From: Pseudomonadales bacterium
GTDB lineage: Bacteria > Pseudomonadota > Gammaproteobacteria > Pseudomonadales > Azotimanducaceae
DNA length: 64,000 nucleotides
Reading direction: 5' to 3'
Assembly (NCBI GenBank): GCA_023300545.1
Contig: JALZVT010000010.1
Coordinates: forward strand, 1 to 64,000
Numbering within the stretch: the first letter of the stretch is position 1; each line of letters starts with the position of its first letter. The notes beneath the pieces were generated by a model that worked only from the letters and a program-made list of their open reading frames with translations, did no database searches and was not told where the DNA came from. Below, one piece after another: positions 43,525 to 53,804 of this stretch. The position numbers were made by a program, and so were the translations under genes.

Positions 43525-44742
43525 ATGGCCATTTCAATCCTCTCTGCCGCCGCACTGCTTGCAGCGACAAAACGTTTTGTAGTTGGTCCACTATTTTTTG
43601 CCGTGCCTTTTGTTATGACAGCCTCTAGGTTATTAGCTGCGGCGCCCTTATTAGCCGCGGCGCCTTTGTTAGCCGCGGCGCCTGCCTCAACTCAAGCCGC
43701 TGACTACCAACTTGAAACCCTGGCTGAGGGTTTGGTTTTTCCGTGGTGTACCGCCTTCTTGCCGGACGGCAGGTTGTTGGTTACCGAGCGCGGTGGCGAA
43801 CTGCGCTACGTCGATTCTGATGGTCGTGTCAGTGCGCCCATTACGGGCACCCCTGCCCCCTACGTGAAAAGTCAGGGCGGCCTGTTCGACGTTCTGCTTG
43901 CACCTGATTTCGCCAGCAGCCGAACTATCTATCTGTCACTGGCTGCTGGAACGCCCACAAGCAACACCACCCAGATTGTCAGCGGCCAATTAAACGGCAG
44001 CACCTTCAACAACGCCAAGGTCATCTTCGAAGTGGCACAAAGAAAAGACACACCCGTCCACTACGGCGGGCGTATTGCGTGGGACAGCACAGGCCATTTG
44101 CTGCTCACCACCGGTGACGGCTTCAACTTCCGTGAAGAAGCCCAAAACCCTAAAAGCCAAATGGGCAAAACCTTGCGTATGACAGCAACCGGCGGTATTC
44201 CCGCCGATCAGCTCGATACAAAAATCGCAGGCATGGACCCTTACGTGCTCAGCTATGGGCACCGTAGCCCTCAGGGCCTCGCGGTCGATTCAGCTACAGG
44301 GCTCGTCTACCAAAGTGAGCATGGACCCAAAGGCGGCGATGAGATCAATCTCATCACCGCTGGCAACAACTATGGCTGGCCCATCGTTAGCTATGGCCTG
44401 GACTACTCCGGCGCCTACATCTCGCCGTACACCCAGCGCACGGGAATCACAGATCCACTCCTGAACTGGACGCCGTCAACCGCCACTAGCGGCCTGGCCG
44501 TTTATCGCGGCAGTGCGTTTACAGACTGGCAAGGCGATCTGCTGGCGGGTGGCCTGGTCGAGAAGAGCTTACGCCGCGTCGACATGGAGAACGGCAAGGT
44601 GGTTGGGCAGGAGGTGCTGCTGCGGGAAGTCGATGAACGAATACGTGATGTTCGCATCGGCCCTGACGGTCTTATCTACGTGCTGACCGACAGCGCCGAT
44701 GGCAAGTTGCTGAGGCTTTCGCCCGCTCCTAGCAGTCGCTAG
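43525..44742 (+). CDS. PQQ-dependent sugar dehydrogenase-like protein (soluble GSDH fold), exported
   Basis: A 405-residue secreted six-bladed propeller of the glucose/sorbosone dehydrogenase family that uses PQQ to oxidise aldoses. Motifs are ETLAEGLVFPWCTAFLPDGR, RLLVTERGGELR, VHYGGRIAWDSTGHLLLTTG, SYGHRSPQGLAVDSATGLVY, QSEHGPKGGDEINLI and GNNYGWPIVSYG. The signal region is unusually long and contains three tandem LLAAAP units. The ATG at 43525 is preferred over 43444, whose leader would cross the divergent promoter. No PQQ synthesis genes are in the window. Confidence 0.88.
   Translation: MAISILSAAALLAATKRFVVGPLFFAVPFVMTASRLLAAAPLLAAAPLLAAAPASTQAADYQLETLAEGLVFPWCTAFLPDGRLLVTERGGELRYVDSDGRVSAPITGTPAPYVKSQGGLFDVLLAPDFASSRTIYLSLAAGTPTSNTTQIVSGQLNGSTFNNAKVIFEVAQRKDTPVHYGGRIAWDSTGHLLLTTGDGFNFREEAQNPKSQMGKTLRMTATGGIPADQLDTKIAGMDPYVLSYGHRSPQGLAVDSATGLVYQSEHGPKGGDEINLITAGNNYGWPIVSYGLDYSGAYISPYTQRTGITDPLLNWTPSTATSGLAVYRGSAFTDWQGDLLAGGLVEKSLRRVDMENGKVVGQEVLLREVDERIRDVRIGPDGLIYVLTDSADGKLLRLSPAPSSR
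43630..43683 (+). repeat. Three 18-base tandem repeats encoding LLAAAP
   Basis: Three near-identical 18-base units (type TTATTAGCCGCGGCGCCT) lie in the signal-peptide region of the sugar dehydrogenase. In-frame gain or loss of units would change the hydrophobic leader length. Confidence 0.85.
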
Positions 44743-44755
44743 TCAGAAGCAGCTG

Positions 44756-45718
44756 CTAGTCAGGAGAAGGCGTGAAACCGCCTTCGACACCCTTAACAAA
44801 CACACCCACGGCATCGTGAGCGTGCAGACTTTCCAGGTGTTCAACGCGCACCCAAAAGTCTGTTAAGTCCTCGTGCTCGCTCAATGACTGCTTGAGCCGC
44901 CGCCCCGCATCTTCGATAAACATCGGGTTCTGACCATTCAAGCGGGCAAATTCTTGCTCGTCTTCTCGCTTTACCGCGGTTTGCACGGGGGTCTTTAACG
45001 AGTCTTCTACAGCGTCAATGAGCGCTGTAATAGGAAATTCTGGAAGGTCGTCTTTTAGTTGCACTCGCAACTTGGCAACGCTTCGCTGGGAATGCGGTGT
45101 GGCCATAATGCCCTGTTCAGTGCCGAGCCAGGCTTTGACTTCACTGGCCTTGACGGTGCCATTAGCGCCAAAGTCGGTTTCAAATTGCTCTTGAATCAAT
45201 TGCCGTGCAAGTGCAGCTGAGCACGGACAGGTGGATGAATAGTTCACATCCAGACGCAGTTCGATGCCAATTTCACCATCGATCAGGCTGCCACGCAGCG
45301 TAACGGGATAGGCATTCCAACCTGAATTGTCGCTGATCAGCGCCTGTCGGCGCAGGTAATAGTCGAAGTCAAAATCAACAAACACGCGCTGACTAAGGCC
45401 GCGGTGTGATTCCAGCAATGAACTCAACAACAGCTTCAGCCCTGCAACGGTCAGCGGTCGGCTGTCAGCGTGTTCGTCGAGAATCACGTACAGCCGGGAC
45501 ATGTGAATGCCTTTGGCCTCTGGGTCGCCCAGATCGACATAAACCTGCACTTTGCTGTGCACCAAGTTTGTCTTGCCACCGTCTCGTACCAACAAGGGTT
45601 GGCGGACATTGGCCATACCGACCCAGTCAAGGGTACCTTGCAGCTCAGACACTTTGCCTTGCTGCACGTCCGGCATATCACTGAAGGTTGCCAATTCTGG
45701 TCTTTTACTGCTCGCCAT
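44756..45718 (-). CDS. folE2: GTP cyclohydrolase FolE2 (type IB)
   Basis: FolE2 makes dihydroneopterin triphosphate from GTP for folate and queuosine precursors, using various divalent metals instead of strict zinc. The 320-residue protein has KGIHMSRLYVILDEH, the metal-site segment YSSTCPCSAALARQ and ATPHSQRSVAKLRVQL. In many bacteria FolE2 is the zinc-sparing paralog, but no Zur-like palindrome is seen upstream and no second cyclohydrolase is in the window. It lies 39 bases after the Trm112-like gene. Confidence 0.94.
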   Translation of the reverse strand: MASSKRPELATFSDMPDVQQGKVSELQGTLDWVGMANVRQPLLVRDGGKTNLVHSKVQVYVDLGDPEAKGIHMSRLYVILDEHADSRPLTVAGLKLLLSSLLESHRGLSQRVFVDFDFDYYLRRQALISDNSGWNAYPVTLRGSLIDGEIGIELRLDVNYSSTCPCSAALARQLIQEQFETDFGANGTVKASEVKAWLGTEQGIMATPHSQRSVAKLRVQLKDDLPEFPITALIDAVEDSLKTPVQTAVKREDEQEFARLNGQNPMFIEDAGRRLKQSLSEHEDLTDFWVRVEHLESLHAHDAVGVFVKGVEGGFTPSPD

Positions 45719-45757
45719 CCGCCTAAAGTCTCATGCGTCCCGGCTCGCTATTGTAGC

Positions 45758-45946
45758 CTAATCGAGTTCAGCCTTCTCCTGCGCCGTTAACACCCGGGCC
45801 TGATCCTCTAACATCACGGGCATTTGGTCCCGAATGGGGTAGGCAAGCCCCGATCCGCGGCACCAGAGCTCCTGTGCCTGCTCTTTATAGGTCAGGCTGG
45901 TTTTGGTCACTGGGCAAACCAGCACATCAAGCAGTCGAGTATCCAT
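45758..45946 (-). CDS. Trm112/YcaR-family small protein
   Basis: A 62-residue protein of the Trm112/UPF0434 family ([40 protein letters not shown]). Eukaryotic and archaeal Trm112 stabilises methyltransferases; bacterial members are largely uncharacterised. Only two of the usual four zinc cysteines appear (Cys11 and Cys29), so zinc may not be bound. The gene lies between purA and folE2. Confidence 0.88.
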   Translation of the reverse strand: MDTRLLDVLVCPVTKTSLTYKEQAQELWCRGSGLAYPIRDQMPVMLEDQARVLTAQEKAELD

Positions 45947-45962
45947 ATTGGCTCTCTTATAT

Positions 45963-46014
45963 GCCTGGCAGGCCTTTTGGGCGCCCAGAGAAGGCCGCCA
46001 CAGGCCTGGCAGGC
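45963..46014. repeat. Nested palindromes between purA and the Trm112-like gene
   Basis: Two copies of the 11-base palindrome GCCTGGCAGGC (45963-45973 and 46004-46014) flank an inner inverted repeat (GGCCTT...AAGGCC around TGGGCGCCCA). The outer copies can pair with each other, with one mismatch. The block fills most of the 72-base gap and probably terminates or processes the long purA transcript. Confidence 0.6.
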
Positions 46015-46018
46015 GGGG

Positions 46019-48624
<2,606 letters not shown>

Positions 48625-48684
48625 GAATCCTTTCCTTTATGAGTCACAGAAATTAGGGTTTGGTAAGTCGGAGGGGGTAACAAT

Positions 48685-48707
48685 GGGCGCAGCAGAACAC
48701 CGCGCCC
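48685..48707 (-). repeat. Hairpin between hflC and hisZ
   Basis: GGGCGC/GCGCCC arms with an 11-base loop sit in the 100-base gap between the hflC stop and hisZ start. No T-run follows, so it may only attenuate transcription. Confidence 0.35.
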
Positions 48708-48724
48708 GTCGAGGTCAGATCAGG

Positions 48725-49597
48725 CTACTGGCCACTGGCGCTTTTCAGATACTTGAAAAATTCGCTGTTTGGGTCAATCACCATGAGATCGTCTTTGTTG
48801 CCAAATACTTTGGTGTAAGCATTAATGCTGCGATAAAACTCATAGAACTCCGCGTCTTCGCTAAACGCCTTGGCATAAACCTGAGCCGAACGAGCATCAC
48901 CGTCACCGCGCAATTGCTCTGCTTCTTTATAAGCGTTGGCGTCAATAACAACCACCTGGCGATCGGCATCAGCGGTAATACCCAAAGCCAATTCCTGACC
49001 TTGGGCGCGATACTGACGCGCTTCAATTTGCCGCTCTGAAATCATGCGGTTGTATACCGCCGCACTCACTTCGTCAGGCAAGTCGATCTGCTTCACCCGA
49101 ACATCGATCACCTCAACGCCCATGTCTCGCTGCATGCTCTCATCAAGGTCACGCTTCAGTTCAACCATTAGCTCATCGCGTTCGCCACTGACCACCGAGT
49201 GCATATCTCGGCGACTAATCTGGTTCCGCAAGCCTTCGTTAACCCGCTGGGCGAGAATCTGCTCACCTCGACGTTCATCACCCGATGTTGCGGTGTAGTA
49301 GCGACCGACATCTTTGATACGCCACTTGGCAAATGAGTCAACACGCAACGGCTTTTTCTCAAGCGTGTAAAACCGTGCGGGTTTGGAATCTTGTGTCAGT
49401 ACGCGCGCATCGAATTTTCGAATCTCGTCTGCAAACGGCCACTTAAAGTGCAGACCCGGCGGAACATCCGCCTCGGTTACCGCACCAAAATGCAATTTGA
49501 TAGCGCGTTCAGTTTCTTTAACCGTGTAGACGGAATTGCTGACTGCGGCAACGGTAATCACCACCATCATCAGCATAACAAGTGCTCTAAAGCTCAT
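48725..49597 (-). CDS. hflC: FtsH protease modulator HflC
   Basis: HflC is an SPFH (stomatin/prohibitin) inner-membrane protein that with HflK forms a cage around FtsH. The 290-residue product has one N-terminal membrane helix (MLMMVVITVAAVSNSVYTVK), then the SPFH domain (VKETERAIKLHFGAVTEADV; PPGLHFKWPFADEIRKFDAR) and a long coiled coil with VIDVRVKQIDLPDEVSAAVY. It has a strong AAGGAGA ribosome site 23 bases after hflK. Confidence 0.95.
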   Translation of the reverse strand: MSFRALVMLMMVVITVAAVSNSVYTVKETERAIKLHFGAVTEADVPPGLHFKWPFADEIRKFDARVLTQDSKPARFYTLEKKPLRVDSFAKWRIKDVGRYYTATSGDERRGEQILAQRVNEGLRNQISRRDMHSVVSGERDELMVELKRDLDESMQRDMGVEVIDVRVKQIDLPDEVSAAVYNRMISERQIEARQYRAQGQELALGITADADRQVVVIDANAYKEAEQLRGDGDARSAQVYAKAFSEDAEFYEFYRSINAYTKVFGNKDDLMVIDPNSEFFKYLKSASGQ

Positions 49598-49620
49598 AAG
49601 TGTTCTCCTTCCCTAACCGA

Positions 49621-50757
49621 CTAACGGGGGTCTGCGCGACGAGTGGTTGTCGACGAACGTTGCGCCTGGCGAAGCACTCGGTCGGTAATCTTACGAATGT
49701 CCTGCTCTGACAGATCACCACCACTAACACCACCACCTTGACCCATACGATCAAGTGGCAGATAGAGCATGTTGTTGCCACCTTCGACATCAACCATCAC
49801 CTTTGTGGAGCTCTCCATCACCGACTCGACCGCATCAATATAGAGACGATCACGGGTCACATCCTTGGCGAGCGAATATTCCGTCAACAGCTTGGTGAAG
49901 CGGTTAGCCTCACCTTCGCTGCGGGCGATAACCCGATCACGGTAGGCGTTGGCTGCTTCGAGCTGTTGCTGCGCGGCACCACGTGCTTCTGGCAAAATCT
50001 GCTCAGCGTAGGCGTTAGCCTCGTTCACCACTCGGTTCTCGTCTTCTTTCGCTTTTTGCACATCATCGAACGCTTCTCTGACCTGCTCCGGCGGCCCGGT
50101 TTCGTTGATGTTAACCGTTTGCACCAGAATGCCTGTGCCGTAGAGGTTCAGATAACTCTGCAACCGGCTCTGCACCTGAGTACCAATGTCCGCTCGGCCT
50201 TCGGTAATGACGTAATCCATCGAAGAGCTGCCAACAACATGCCGCAACGCCGACTCAGTAGCGTGGTCCAGACTGATTTGGGGGTCTTTCACATTGACGA
50301 CAAAATCGCCCGCGCTATCGATAACCCATTGCACCGAGAGACTGACTTCAACAATGTTCTCGTCTTCGGTCAGCATCAGCGCCTGATGTTCGTGTTCACG
50401 AACCTTCGACACGTTAACCAGTTCGACACTGTCCACCAATTGCGGGTACCAGCTCAAACCGGGCATTACGACCGCTTCTTTCACTTTGCCAAACCGAAAC
50501 ACAACACCGCGCTCGGATTCGTCAACAACGAAGAAACCAGTCAGACCGTAGACCACAAGTGCCAGCACCGCGATGCCGCCGATCATGCCTGCGTTCAAAC
50601 TCGGACCTTTACCGCCGCCTTTGCCGCCACCACCGCCAAAAATACCGGAAAGCTGCCCAGTCAATTTCTTCAGCGCTTCGTCAAGATCCGGAGGGCCTTG
50701 ATCGCCGCCGCGTCCGCCCCAGGGATCTTTGTCGCCGCCGGGTTCATTCCATGCCAT
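49621..50757 (-). CDS. hflK: FtsH protease modulator HflK
   Basis: HflK is the partner of HflC in the FtsH-regulating complex. The 378-residue protein has a Gly/Asp/Pro-rich cytosolic start (MAWNEPGGDKDPWGGRGGDQ), a GGGGGKGGGKG stretch, one membrane helix (AGMIGGIAVLALVVYGLTGF), the SPFH domain (ERGVVFRFGKVKEAVVMPGL) and a helical tail (LYLPLDRMGQGGG). The ATG at 50757 yields the conserved MAWNEPG start and is preferred over one at 50781. Confidence 0.95.
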   Translation of the reverse strand: MAWNEPGGDKDPWGGRGGDQGPPDLDEALKKLTGQLSGIFGGGGGKGGGKGPSLNAGMIGGIAVLALVVYGLTGFFVVDESERGVVFRFGKVKEAVVMPGLSWYPQLVDSVELVNVSKVREHEHQALMLTEDENIVEVSLSVQWVIDSAGDFVVNVKDPQISLDHATESALRHVVGSSSMDYVITEGRADIGTQVQSRLQSYLNLYGTGILVQTVNINETGPPEQVREAFDDVQKAKEDENRVVNEANAYAEQILPEARGAAQQQLEAANAYRDRVIARSEGEANRFTKLLTEYSLAKDVTRDRLYIDAVESVMESSTKVMVDVEGGNNMLYLPLDRMGQGGGVSGGDLSEQDIRKITDRVLRQAQRSSTTTRRADPR

Positions 50758-50843
50758 ATGTAGGTGCCACCTGAGTGCCAAAAGTCGAATTCAACGGGTA
50801 ATAGTAAACCCACCGGGCCTCCCATACACACTTCTTATGCATT

Positions 50844-52226
50844 CTAAGAAGCCCGGTCACCGCCCGCAAGCGGGTCCGGTGTCTGCGTGCTCAGTCTTTT
50901 ATCATCTGCGGGCTCGAAAGACGACAAATCTGGCCCAGGATCGGGACGAATCACCGCTACGCCTTCCTCTTCGAGTCGCCGCAAGCCATGCTCATCAAGT
51001 TGCACCAGCAACGACCAACCGCCTGTTTCAGTACTGCCTTCGTCTAACACCGCACCGACCTCATGCAACCATGCGTGCAGGCGCCCCTCACGGGGTGCCA
51101 GCTCAATCTGCACCGGATCGGCTCGCCCGAGGGCCAGACCAATGGATTCAGTCAATTCCGGCAAACCAGCACCGGTGTGCGAGCTGACCCAGCGACCCCC
51201 TTCTGACAGCACACTTGCGGGGTCACCGCTTTTAACTAGCGACTGGGCTGCGCTCGCCACCAGATCGGCCTTGTTGTACACCACAAGACGGGGCACCCCG
51301 AGGGCATCAATGTCTTTGAGCACCTTCAACACTTCCGCTTCTCGCTCAGTCGCTGCCTCATCCGCACCATCCACTACCAACAGCAACAGGTCGGCATCTT
51401 TCACCTCTTCGAGTGTGGCTTTGAATGCCTCAACCAGCGAATGCGGCAGATCGCGAATAAACCCCACCGTATCGGCCAGAACGACACGACCAACGCCAGG
51501 CACCTCAAGCTGCCGCATGGTGGGATCAAGCGTGGCAAACAGACGGTCTTCCGCGACCGCGCCACCGGTAGTCAAGGCGTTAAATAAGGTCGACTTGCCC
51601 GCATTGGTGTATCCCACCAGAACCACTGTGGCGAGTTGCGCCCGTTGCCGCTTGCGTCGCCCCTGGGCTCGGCGCTTGCGCACCAGCTCCAGCTTCTTTT
51701 GCACCGATTTAATTTTGTCATCGAGCATGCGTTGGTCGAGCTCAACCTGAGTTTCGCCGGCACCACGCATGCCCACCCCACCTTTTTGCCGATCAAGGTG
51801 AGTCCAACCACGAACGAGCCGGGTTTGTGCGTGTCGGCACTGCGCCAGCTCAACCTGTAACTGGCCTTCATGGGTTCTCGCTCGATCCGCAAAAATGGCC
51901 AGAATTAGCTCGGTGCGCGTCAGCACACCGCATTTCAAATGGGTTTCGAGGTTGCGTTGCTGAGTCGGGCTGAGATCGTGATTGGCCACCAGCACGTCGG
52001 CATTACTCGCCCGAACTTCGGCCTCAATCTCATCGAGCTTGCCGCTCCCCACAAACCAACGCCGATGTGGCGTGGCACGCCGGGCTAACACCAGCCCACA
52101 AACCTCCATACCGGCCGAACCCACCAGTTCAGCCAGCTCATCAGAAAGACCGGTCTCGTCGTTCTGGGAAAAACGTACATGCAGCAACAATGCCTGACGG
52201 CCAGCTTCGGGGCGTTCAAAAAACAT
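50844..52226 (-). CDS. hflX: Ribosome-associated GTPase HflX
   Basis: HflX splits stalled 70S ribosomes under heat and other stress. The 460-residue protein has the N-terminal HflX domain (ELVGSAGMEVCGLVLARRAT; FVGSGKLDEIEAEV), the helical linker with GMRGAGETQVELDQR, and the G domain (GYTNAGKSTLFNAL, DTVGFIRDLPHSLVEAFK, YNKADL). The C-terminal 90 residues are variable. It lies 100 bases after hfq. Confidence 0.95.
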   Translation of the reverse strand: MFFERPEAGRQALLLHVRFSQNDETGLSDELAELVGSAGMEVCGLVLARRATPHRRWFVGSGKLDEIEAEVRASNADVLVANHDLSPTQQRNLETHLKCGVLTRTELILAIFADRARTHEGQLQVELAQCRHAQTRLVRGWTHLDRQKGGVGMRGAGETQVELDQRMLDDKIKSVQKKLELVRKRRAQGRRKRQRAQLATVVLVGYTNAGKSTLFNALTTGGAVAEDRLFATLDPTMRQLEVPGVGRVVLADTVGFIRDLPHSLVEAFKATLEEVKDADLLLLVVDGADEAATEREAEVLKVLKDIDALGVPRLVVYNKADLVASAAQSLVKSGDPASVLSEGGRWVSSHTGAGLPELTESIGLALGRADPVQIELAPREGRLHAWLHEVGAVLDEGSTETGGWSLLVQLDEHGLRRLEEEGVAVIRPDPGPDLSSFEPADDKRLSTQTPDPLAGGDRAS

Positions 52227-52326
52227 AGATTAAGTCTAAAACGATGGCCGCTCAGAAAAGCATCGAACTTCACGAGGGCGTCTATTAAGCAGCGTCACAA
52301 CATGACACGTCTTAGAAAGAGACCTT

Positions 52327-52572
52327 CTAATCAGAAGAAAGAGGCTCGCCTTCAGCCTGGGCAAGTTTAACGTTGCGCGACGGCACGACCGTAGAGATCG
52401 CGTGCTTATATACCATCTGACTAACGGAGTTGCGCAGCAACACCACAAACTGGTCAAACGACTCGATCTGACCCTGCAATTTGATGCCGTTAATCAGATA
52501 AATAGACACTGGAATCCGTTCTTTTCGCAGCGTATTCAGATAAGGGTCTTGTAGTGAGTGTCCTTTGGACAT
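52327..52572 (-). CDS. hfq: RNA-binding protein Hfq
   Basis: Hfq is the hexameric Sm-like chaperone for small RNA-mRNA pairing. The 81-residue protein has the full Sm1 ([20 protein letters not shown]) and Sm2 ([18 protein letters not shown]) motifs, including the proximal-face KH pair and Gln8. The C-terminal tail is short (about 12 residues). The leader contains a 28-base hairpin and a 22-base tandem repeat toward miaA, so it may be transcribed partly on its own. Confidence 0.97.
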   Translation of the reverse strand: MSKGHSLQDPYLNTLRKERIPVSIYLINGIKLQGQIESFDQFVVLLRNSVSQMVYKHAISTVVPSRNVKLAQAEGEPLSSD

Positions 52573-52636
52573 TTTAGTTTTTCTCCATCCTTCGCCGATA
52601 CCGCGTTTACTGAGTATTGAGCGCTTCTAACCGTCG

Positions 52637-52664
52637 TGTTCGAACAGACAATAGTCTTCGAACA
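52637..52664 (-). repeat. Bulged hairpin between miaA and hfq
   Basis: Arms TGTTCGAA/TTCGAACA (8 pairs) plus inner GAC/GTC pair around a four-base loop, with a two-base bulge. It lies 65-92 bases upstream of hfq. No T-run follows, so it could be a regulator site, an RNA processing element or part of the hfq 5' UTR. Confidence 0.55.
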
Positions 52665-52756
52665 AGCGTCCATAACGACAAACCTGCGGGCGCGGCAATT
52701 CCCTCTCCCTGCCACTTACTATGGGCATCACCCTCATATATTGCAACTTACAGCGC

Positions 52757-52817
52757 CGGCTGCGGCTATATAGAAAGTCGGCTGCCGCTATACAGAAAGC
52801 CGGCTGCGGCTGGGGCT
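52757..52817. repeat. 22-base tandem repeat next to the 3' end of miaA
   Basis: Two complete 22-base units (CGGCTGCSGCTATAYAGAAAGY type, 52757-52778 and 52779-52800) and a partial third unit follow the miaA stop in the 266-base miaA-hfq gap. Their role is unknown; replication slippage is a likely origin. Confidence 0.7.
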
Positions 52818-52838
52818 AAGCAGGAGCAGGAAAACGCG

Positions 52839-53804
52839 TCACAGGGTCTCGAGCAGCGCATCGATGTGCACTCGCGGGTCGGCCTGACACAGCCAATTGC
52901 GCACTACCCCCGCACGCTGCCAACCCCGCAGCCAAGTCAGCTGGCGCTTTGCGAGTTGTCGAGTTGCCGCTTGCCCGGTCAGCCTTGCCTGCTCGAGGGT
53001 GATCTCGCCCGCTATGTGGGGCCACATTTGTCGATAGCCCACGCAACGCATGGATGTGGCATTGCTGGTGAGGTCTCCACGCTCGTAGAGACCGCGCACT
53101 TCGGCCACAAAACCCTCATCAAGCATTTGCTCAAAGCGTCGGTTAATGCGCTCGTGCAGCACCAACCGATCCTGTGGAATAAGAGCATGTTCATGCAGTG
53201 TGCCGCCCATCTGGGTGATCAAGCCCTGCTGCTTGCTGTCCCAAAACTTCGAAATTGGCTCCCCCGTAATTCGGAAAACCTCCAGCGCACGTATCAATCG
53301 CTGCTGATTATTCGCATCCATCCCGGCCGCGGCTAACGGATCAACTCGCTCAAGCTCTTTATGCAGAACCGCTACACCCTGCTGCGCAAGCTCAGCCTCA
53401 AGCGCGGCACGAATCGCCGGATCACGATCAGGCATGACGGCCAGACCTTCGCGCAGGGCGCGAAAATAGAGCATGGTGCCGCCCACAAAAACAGGCAGCT
53501 CGCCCGCCTGCCAAGCTGACTCAACAATAGCTCGCGCATCCGTAAGAAACGCCGCAGCGGAATAATTTTGTGTGGGTTCAATAAGATCTACCAGCTCGTG
53601 AGGGTAGTCTGTGAGCTCGCTTTGGGTTGGCTTGGCGGTGCCGATATTCATATGTCGGAACACCATCGCCGAATCGACACTGATGATACGAACGGCCAGG
53701 CGATCGGCCAGCGCCATTGCCAGCGCAGTTTTGCCAATTGCAGTGGGCCCGAGAATAGCCAGCGCCCTTTTTGGCGCTGCAGATGCACTACCCACCAAGC
53801 TCAT
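52839..53804 (-). CDS. miaA: tRNA dimethylallyltransferase
   Basis: MiaA adds a dimethylallyl group to A37 of tRNAs reading UNN codons. The 321-residue protein has the P-loop GPTAIGKTALAMAL, the SVDSAMVFRHMNIGTAKPT motif, the DLIEPTQNYSAAAFLTDA segment and the QQRLIRALEVFRITGEP signature. The canonical catalytic aspartate lies in the SVDSAMVF context. It overlaps the mutL end by four bases, the usual mutL-miaA coupling. Confidence 0.96.
   Translation of the reverse strand: MSLVGSASAAPKRALAILGPTAIGKTALAMALADRLAVRIISVDSAMVFRHMNIGTAKPTQSELTDYPHELVDLIEPTQNYSAAAFLTDARAIVESAWQAGELPVFVGGTMLYFRALREGLAVMPDRDPAIRAALEAELAQQGVAVLHKELERVDPLAAAGMDANNQQRLIRALEVFRITGEPISKFWDSKQQGLITQMGGTLHEHALIPQDRLVLHERINRRFEQMLDEGFVAEVRGLYERGDLTSNATSMRCVGYRQMWPHIAGEITLEQARLTGQAATRQLAKRQLTWLRGWQRAGVVRNWLCQADPRVHIDALLETL

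Noticed and set aside
45719-45757. Zur-type zinc operator upstream of folE2
   Set aside because: No AT-rich dyad of Zur type is visible in the short gap to the Trm112-like gene.
49738-50763. 341-residue plus-strand frame antisense to hflK
   Set aside because: It is long only because of codon bias in hflK on the other strand; no recognisable domain.
52757-52817. CRISPR-like short repeats
   Set aside because: Units are directly adjacent with no spacers and fewer than three copies, so this is a simple tandem repeat.
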